This document shows positions 3,180 to 6,859 of a stretch of DNA of 6,859 nucleotides, in pieces (position 1 is the first letter of the stretch; each line of letters begins with the position of its first letter). The notes beneath the pieces were generated by a model. The model was not told where the DNA came from. It did not search any database and saw only the letters and a list, made by a program, of their open reading frames with translations. This DNA comes from an uncultured Vampirovibrio sp. (lineage in GTDB: Bacteria > Cyanobacteriota > Vampirovibrionia > Gastranaerophilales > Gastranaerophilaceae): contig CAJUAL010000024.1 in assembly GCA_910584405.1 (NCBI GenBank), forward strand, positions 1 through 6,859. The letters run 5' to 3'. Both the position numbers and the translations under genes were made by a program.

Positions 3180-4676
3180 TTAACTTCCTTTCTTGCCAAA
3201 AAATACAAAACTAACAAACATTAAACCGAAAGCAGTAACAAGCATTATAGAAATAAAAGGAATTTCAAGTATATTCTTAATCCACAAAGTAGATGATGTA
3301 AAATCTTCAGATAAAATACTATTAGTTATATCATCAACATTAACATCAGGCAATGGAGCTTTAATAGAATTTGCTAAATCCTCAAGCTTCTTATCGATAC
3401 TATCAAGCTTAGTCATACTTTCATTGAACTGATTCAAAATATCAGATGATACCTCGGAAAAATCAGAAAACATTTTATTTAAATTCTGAATATTCATATT
3501 AACATCTGATAAAGTATCTTTTAAATCCTTAAAATCATTAGTATAATCTTTTATAGAAGACTGAATTGAAGAAAGAGCAGTCTGGATGAGAGACAAAGTA
3601 GAGTTAATATTAGATAAATTTACGTTTAAACTACCAAGTACAGATAAACGACTATCAATACTTGAAAGTAAAGACTGCATAGAAGAAACAACAGACAAAA
3701 TTTGAGAAACATCAACAGAAACAGAAGATACAGAAGATAATAAATCACTATAAGAAGTCAAAAGACTTCGTAAATCAACTTTAATTTCTTTCAAGTTCTG
3801 TACAGCAAATTTAAGAATAGACATAAAATCATCATTTGACAAAGTCAAATAATCATAAGGCAAAACAAGTCTATATTCTGGTAATGGATAAGTTACAGAA
3901 GAATTATAACTATAATACAAAATTGAACCAAAAACTCGACCATAACCACCTGAAGTATATTTGTTATGAACTCTTGTGTTATACCCATTCAAAAGAGGAT
4001 AATCAAGAAAAATACCATTCTTATAAGAAATATTCTTCAAAACATCAGCAAACACAGAATTAGAAGAAAGTGGATCTCCATTTTCAGGAATTGAAGGATA
4101 AAACGAAGATAAAAAATAACTTCTTGGGTGAGAAGATATCATCTGACAATAAAAATAATAATCATCAAGTTCGCCAATCTCACCTCCTGAAAATCCAACA
4201 GGACGTAAAAGACAATATGTTCCATCATATTCTTCTGTAGAGCCAACATCAACAACCATTCCGTCTGAAAATTCTATATCAGACAATGTAGGTACATAAA
4301 ACTTATATCCATTAGCAGAAAAATCCATAATATCAATTAAATCCCTATCAACTGTAACACCATTAATAACAAAATTAGACGGAAGCGAAAATCCAGCAAT
4401 AATATTCAATTTCAAATCAGAATCAAGGTCTTCTGAATAAGAACCTAAAAAATTCATATCATAATTGCCAACAATATAACCGTCAGATGAATAAATAGGA
4501 ACAGTAAAAGTCTTTCTTATATTTAACCTATTACCAGGAGTATAAGTAGGAAGCGGAGAAGGTGAGGTGACAACATCAAAAGCAAACGCTTTGTAAGAAA
4601 TACTAACTGAAATTAAAAAGAAAAAAACAAAGAAAAGAAAAAATTTAGAAATCCGCTTCTTATAGAATAATTTCAC
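3180..4676 (-). CDS. pIII-like adsorption / minor coat protein, 498 aa
   Basis: The tip protein expected to bind the host and anchor in the membrane. I choose GTG at 4676, with GAGGTG six bases upstream; an earlier in-frame GTG at 4685 lies within that site. Residues 1-32 are a signal peptide: KKR, a long Phe-rich core, and cleavage after AFA. A beta-rich, Tyr- and Ser-rich globular domain follows (about 33-280) with only two cysteines (155 and 177), a likely disulfide. Residues about 285-439 form a long Ser-rich coiled coil with heptad Leu, Ile and Val (for example LLSSIDSRLSVLGSLNVNL), like a phage fibre stalk. A single anchor at 471-493 is followed by FGKKGS. Ff pIII has the same order (signal, receptor domains, anchor) but uses Gly-rich linkers where this has a coiled coil. 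The globular part is not recognisable to me and is probably fast-evolving. Confidence 0.8.
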   Translation of the reverse strand: MKLFYKKRISKFFLFFVFFFLISVSISYKAFAFDVVTSPSPLPTYTPGNRLNIRKTFTVPIYSSDGYIVGNYDMNFLGSYSEDLDSDLKLNIIAGFSLPSNFVINGVTVDRDLIDIMDFSANGYKFYVPTLSDIEFSDGMVVDVGSTEEYDGTYCLLRPVGFSGGEIGELDDYYFYCQMISSHPRSYFLSSFYPSIPENGDPLSSNSVFADVLKNISYKNGIFLDYPLLNGYNTRVHNKYTSGGYGRVFGSILYYSYNSSVTYPLPEYRLVLPYDYLTLSNDDFMSILKFAVQNLKEIKVDLRSLLTSYSDLLSSVSSVSVDVSQILSVVSSMQSLLSSIDSRLSVLGSLNVNLSNINSTLSLIQTALSSIQSSIKDYTNDFKDLKDTLSDVNMNIQNLNKMFSDFSEVSSDILNQFNESMTKLDSIDKKLEDLANSIKAPLPDVNVDDITNSILSEDFTSSTLWIKNILEIPFISIMLVTAFGLMFVSFVFFGKKGS

Positions 4677-4697
4677 ATGACCCACCTCACCATAAAA

Positions 4698-4919
4698 TTA
4701 TTCGCTAATCAAAAAGGGCTTACCTTGATAAGACGAAAATCGATAAGTATTACCGACGGTGCATTCGTCATACGTAGTAAAAACAGCACGTCCTAACGGT
4801 TGACCAGTTTTTTCATCAACTACATCATAAATAAAATGACTTCTGAAATAAGTACTCTTATCTTTAAAATTTGTTTTCTTAAAACAACCAACACACTCTG
4901 CAATATCAATTTTTTCCAT
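4698..4919 (-). CDS. Small soluble protein, 73 aa (candidate ssDNA-binding protein, pV-like)
   Basis: The start is ATG at 4919 with AAGGAG 10 bases upstream; an upstream in-frame reading to 4958 would begin inside an inverted repeat and lacks a binding site. The protein is soluble with alternating, strand-like sequence (STYFRSHFIYDVV, PLGRAVFTTYDECTV, NTYRFSSYQGKPFLI), aromatic and basic residues, and two adjacent cysteines (ECVGC). Size, probable small beta-barrel and place as first gene of the virion operon all fit the ssDNA-binding protein that coats the displaced strand in filamentous phages (Ff pV is 87 aa). The upstream inverted repeat would allow autoregulation, as pV represses translation. 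It is not a clear sequence match, so the function is inference from context and form. Confidence 0.55.
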   Translation of the reverse strand: MEKIDIAECVGCFKKTNFKDKSTYFRSHFIYDVVDEKTGQPLGRAVFTTYDECTVGNTYRFSSYQGKPFLISE

Positions 4920-4944
4920 AAATAAAAATCTCCTTAAAATAAAA

Positions 4945-4979
4945 AATAGTACTGTCAAACATTAATTGACAATACTATT
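4945..4979. promoter_or_regulatory. 14-bp inverted repeat in the leader of the virion operon
   Basis: Arms 4945-4958 and 4966-4979 pair at 13 of 14 positions around a 7-base loop; TTGACA appears near the inner end of each arm. It lies between the candidate -10 box and the ribosome binding site of the 4698-4919 gene. It could be a repressor operator or an RNA hairpin for translational control. Confidence 0.55.
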
Positions 4980-5004
4980 ATAAAACAAAACCAATAAAAC
5001 ACAA
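4977..5004 (-). promoter_or_regulatory. Candidate promoter of the virion operon
   Basis: A perfect TATAAT on the minus strand (4982-4977) has TTGTGT (5004-4999) 16 bases upstream. The -35 is weak (3 of 6), consistent with a regulated promoter. Predicted start near 4970, about 50 bases before the first start codon. The palindrome 5004-5019 abuts the -35 and the inverted repeat 4945-4979 overlaps the -10. Confidence 0.5.
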
Positions 5005-5019
5005 TAACATATATGTTAT
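5004..5019. promoter_or_regulatory. 16-bp perfect palindrome, operator candidate
   Basis: ATAACATATATGTTAT is perfectly symmetrical and lies immediately upstream of the candidate -35 of the virion operon. Its size fits one dimer of a small HTH or RHH protein, and the genome encodes one of each. An activator or repressor role cannot be told apart from sequence. Confidence 0.5.
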
Positions 5020-5040
5020 ATATACATAAAAATTTTATAT

Positions 5041-5430
5041 CTAACTCAAAAACTCAATATAATAATTTTTCATATACTCAAGGTCTGTAAATTCTTGACC
5101 TGGATAGTACATTGAAGCATCAGGAACTGAAAAAGAAAAGCTTTTACGATTAACAAAAAAATTGAAAGGCAAATAATCAGTTTGTCTAACAGTTACAGAA
5201 TAAGTTTGATATGATTCGTAATCAATAGATTCAACAATATAAGAAGAACTATCGACATAAGTTACAAAAGTAAAACCCAAAAAAACACAAACAAAAAAAG
5301 CAATAAAAGAAATAGTAAGAATTAATTCGGGCAAACCAGAATTAAAAAAACGATAACAACAAAAACCGGAAATAAAAAAAACAACAAGTATAATAGCTAA
5401 AATTATACAAATCAAAAAATTAAAATCCAT
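5041..5430 (-). CDS. Unknown membrane protein with two N-terminal spans, 129 aa
   Basis: ATG at 5430 follows AGGAG with an 8-base spacer, 18 bases after the rep stop, so it is probably in the rep transcript. Two transmembrane helices (about 4-25 and 34-56) are joined by a short loop carrying Arg27, so the loop is probably inside and both ends outside. Residues 57-129 form a hydrophilic, Tyr- and Ser-rich domain with strand-like pattern (YESYQTYSVTVRQTDYLPFN) that would lie outside the cell. No family recognised. Candidates are a membrane partner for the span-less Zot ATPase, a superinfection-exclusion protein, or a minor virion protein. Placement beside rep and before the virion operon does not decide between them. 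Confidence 0.8.
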   Translation of the reverse strand: MDFNFLICIILAIILVVFFISGFCCYRFFNSGLPELILTISFIAFFVCVFLGFTFVTYVDSSSYIVESIDYESYQTYSVTVRQTDYLPFNFFVNRKSFSFSVPDASMYYPGQEFTDLEYMKNYYIEFLS

Positions 5431-5448
5431 AAATAAAACTCCTAAAAA

Positions 5449-6447
5449 TTATAAAATTTCTCCGTCATTAAGACAAGAAAATTCATCGACCTGCTTAAAT
5501 TCTGTATAATTAATCCTTACAGGATGATTTTTTAAATATGATGACTTAACATAATTTGCAAAGTATGCAGTATGAGTAGAAAGAACAAGATTATAAACAG
5601 GAGAAGAACGAAAAAAAGTAACACAATCCTTCCAATCCTCAATATGATGTTGTTCTATAATATCAACCATTTCAGACATAAGAATAGAACACTCATATTT
5701 ATTAGGAACTACCCTAAAACCATTAAATTCTTGTATATCATCTTTACTATATCCTTGATATTTATCAGGTGCATTCATATGTAAAAAATAATTATAACTA
5801 TCAAAAACACTCCTACACTTTTGAATATAGGGACAATGTAACAATTGCTGAAGCTCTGCATTGATATCAGTATAAGCAGTTCGTTGGTCAAGCAAAATTA
5901 TAACATGCCAATGAGCTTTTTTCTTATCGCCTCTTTTATAAAGTGAACCTTTCTCAATTTTTTCTCCCGTATCTTGATTAATATACTCGGGATTATCATG
6001 CTTCCACTCATCCATATCATGCAAAGGACTTACAGCAAATCTGAACTGACGTTCACGCAAAAGCTCAATCCAATTCTCGGGAGCAGACTCAGGATATACG
6101 ATAACGTTCCACTCCATGCCAGACTGCTTTAATCTGTGATCACCTTTTAATAAATGAAAAGTCCAACCTTCAAGACTATCATCATAATTATAAATTTCTT
6201 TACCTTTTGCAATCATATCAGAATAAAACTTCTCAGTAGAAGTCATTCTATTTCTATAATCTTCTTTAGCTTGTGTATCTTTTAATAATACATTACTTGA
6301 AGATATAAGACCACCAAATTCCTTTTTATAATTCAAAACAGTTTGCCGACTTATATCCAACTGTTCGGCTATATCATTAATTTTATAGCCTTGAATTAAC
6401 ATTTTTTTTATATCCTCTTTTTTTTCATCAGTAAGCCTCGGACGCAT
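5449..6447 (-). CDS. rep: Rolling-circle replication initiator, RepB (pMV158)-type HUH endonuclease with N-terminal HTH, 332 aa
   Basis: Nicks the double-strand origin and stays joined to the 5' end to start rolling-circle replication. ATG at 6447 with AGAAAGG six bases upstream. Residues 3-44 are an added helix-turn-helix of resolvase/transposase style (INDIAEQLDISRQTVLNYKK). The HUH nuclease domain covers about 110-250: motif 1 FAVSPLHDMDEW (137-148, with His143 and Asp144/Asp146), the metal-binding HWH at 179-181 in KKAHWHVIILL, and the catalytic Tyr218 or Tyr220 in YNYFLHMNAPDKYQGY. In pMV158 RepB, about 42 residues separate the HUH motif from Tyr99; the 37-39 here agree. A C-terminal part of about 80 residues follows with no clear motif. 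pMV158-type Reps are usually near 200 aa and lack the front HTH. The matching nick site TACTACGAC lies 160 bases upstream. Iterons reach into the leader, so autoregulation is likely. Confidence 0.92.
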   Translation of the reverse strand: MRPRLTDEKKEDIKKMLIQGYKINDIAEQLDISRQTVLNYKKEFGGLISSSNVLLKDTQAKEDYRNRMTSTEKFYSDMIAKGKEIYNYDDSLEGWTFHLLKGDHRLKQSGMEWNVIVYPESAPENWIELLRERQFRFAVSPLHDMDEWKHDNPEYINQDTGEKIEKGSLYKRGDKKKAHWHVIILLDQRTAYTDINAELQQLLHCPYIQKCRSVFDSYNYFLHMNAPDKYQGYSKDDIQEFNGFRVVPNKYECSILMSEMVDIIEQHHIEDWKDCVTFFRSSPVYNLVLSTHTAYFANYVKSSYLKNHPVRINYTEFKQVDEFSCLNDGEIL

Positions 6448-6459
6448 AAAAAACCTTTC

Positions 6460-6512
6460 TATTTATACTTTTATTTGTACTTTTCAATAGTTTTTGTACC
6501 GTATTTGTACTT
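6460..6512 (-). repeat. Origin iterons, AAGTACAAATA-type
   Basis: On the minus strand the 11-mer AAGTACAAATA occurs exactly at 6502-6512 and 6472-6482, with a 10/11 copy at 6460-6470 and an 8/11 copy at 6491-6501. Another 9/11 copy lies at 6577-6587. Spacings of 11 and 12 bases put sites on one face of the helix. pMV158 has tandem 11-bp repeats downstream of its nick site as the Rep-binding locus, and the order here (nick hairpin, iterons, rep) is the same. The last copy sits directly before the rep ribosome binding site. Confidence 0.65.
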
Positions 6513-6596
6513 TAAAGTATAAATTGATTTTACCGCAAAACAGCGATAAATATTTAATATTTTTTTTGTTTTTGTGTTTTTGTACCTATGTCAAAC

Positions 6597-6626
6597 GTTG
6601 TGTATTGTCGTAGTACAATACACAAC
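6597..6626 (-). other. Double-strand origin of rolling-circle replication (nick hairpin)
   Basis: A perfect 12-bp stem, GTTGTGTATTGT (6597-6608) with its reverse complement at 6615-6626, encloses a 6-base loop. On the minus strand the loop and stem edge read TACTACGAC (6615-6607), identical to the conserved nick sequence of pMV158-family plasmids, cut between G and A (here 6609/6608). The encoded Rep belongs to the same family, which makes the match meaningful. Nicking here displaces the minus strand, the coding sense of every gene. Confidence 0.9.
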
Positions 6627-6632
6627 TAACAT

Positions 6633-6654
6633 TATATAGAACCACATCTATATA
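6633..6654. repeat. Second hairpin beside the nick hairpin
   Basis: TATATAGA (6633-6640) and TCTATATA (6647-6654) form a perfect 8-bp stem with a 6-base loop, 6 bases from the nick hairpin on its 5' side in the minus-strand sense. pMV158-type origins also carry extra hairpins around the nick. It may alternatively end the transcript of the 65-aa gene, though no T-run follows. Confidence 0.5.
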
Positions 6655-6711
6655 AAAAGCACTTTATTGTTAATAAATAACATTTATTGCATATTATAAT
6701 TAATCTACAAA

Positions 6712-6859
6712 CTAATCAAATAAAATAATATCGTTAAACTCAGTATAACGCATATCAAATTCAAAATTAAGCTTAATATACTTTTTATTACGTAAAAAAG
6801 CTTTACGAGAAATAGAACCCTCTTTATATAAAGCTTCATTTGAAGAAAATAATTTATTA
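6712..6859 (-). CDS. Unknown 65-aa protein, C-terminal part (gene crosses the junction)
   Basis: This is the remainder of the small gene that starts at 105. Bases 6805-6859 duplicate 1-55; bases 6804-6712 encode the last 30 residues and a TAG stop. This half carries a basic patch (RKAFLRNKKYIK) and then an acidic, aromatic tail. It ends about 85 bases before the replication-origin hairpin, so it is the last gene before the origin in the direction of transcription. Function unknown. Confidence 0.8.
   Translation of the reverse strand, partial: NKLFSSNEALYKEGSISRKAFLRNKKYIKLNFEFDMRYTEFNDIILFD
6805..6859. repeat. Terminal direct repeat, right copy (circular junction)
   Basis: Second copy of bases 1-55, exact over its full length. 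Removing it and joining 6804 to 1 restores a 65-codon gene on the minus strand, which supports circularity independently of the repeat itself. Confidence 0.95.

Noticed and set aside
3836..4063. Plus-strand open frame antisense to the pIII-like gene
   Set aside because: No ribosome binding site and a Lys/Asn/Tyr-rich composition typical of the antisense frame of AT-rich genes. Other plus-strand frames (1178-1405, 2122-2319, 3193-3432, 5572-5784) fail for the same reasons.
4685..4958. Longer starts: GTG 4685 for the pIII-like gene and ATG 4958 for the 73-aa gene
   Set aside because: GTG 4685 lies inside the ribosome binding site of GTG 4676; ATG 4958 lies inside the inverted repeat, has no binding site and adds an atypical hydrophobic stretch.
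6540..6600. TTGACA at 6594-6589 (minus strand) as rep promoter
   Set aside because: No -10 sequence lies at suitable spacing. The rep promoter remains unplaced; AT-rich iterons make weak -10 matches meaningless.

Overview
The window reads as one complete circular genome of a filamentous phage (inovirus), opened inside a gene. Bases 1-55 are repeated exactly at 6805-6859, so the circle is 6,804 bp. It is AT-rich and uses the standard code (TGG for Trp, intact frames). Every gene is on the minus strand, and most starts have strong AGGAGG-type ribosome binding sites. There is no secretin (pIV) gene, no integrase and no transposase. Together this suggests a low-GC Gram-positive (Firmicutes-like) host. 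The host is inferred, not seen.

Layout in the direction of transcription (right to left). A non-coding block at 6460-6654 holds a rolling-circle origin: a perfect 12-bp hairpin exposing TACTACGAC on the minus strand, the nick sequence of pMV158-type plasmids, followed by short GTAC-centred iterons. Next are a pMV158/RepB-like HUH replication protein with an added N-terminal helix-turn-helix (5449-6447) and a two-helix membrane protein (5041-5430). A control region with a TATAAT box, a 16-bp palindrome and a long inverted repeat (4945-5019) precedes the virion operon. That operon encodes a small protein in the usual place of the ssDNA-binding protein, a 498-residue pIII-like adsorption protein with signal peptide, coiled coil and C-terminal anchor, and six small single-span membrane proteins (74, 88, 48, 23, 54 and 79 aa) that should supply the major and minor coat proteins. 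A 16-bp perfect GC/AT stem then separates the coat genes from a ribbon-helix-helix protein and the Zot/pI-type assembly ATPase (977-1642).

Beyond zot lies a gene-free region of about 580 bp (399-976). It holds a GC-rich hairpin cluster with three 13-bp repeats, further inverted repeats, and a perfect-consensus promoter on the plus strand, the only strand without genes. That promoter sits inside a 30-bp dyad just upstream of an XRE repressor gene (120-317). The repressor is followed by a 65-residue unknown protein whose gene crosses the window ends (105 to 1, then 6804 to 6712).

How the parts fit: Rep nicks the minus strand at 6609/6608 and rolls off a minus-strand circle with the same sense as the mRNAs, as in Ff phages. 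The small protein at 4698-4919 may coat it. The coat proteins package it during extrusion driven by the Zot ATPase. The plus-strand promoter has the polarity needed to prime synthesis of the complementary strand, so it may be the second-strand origin, a repressor-controlled promoter, or both.
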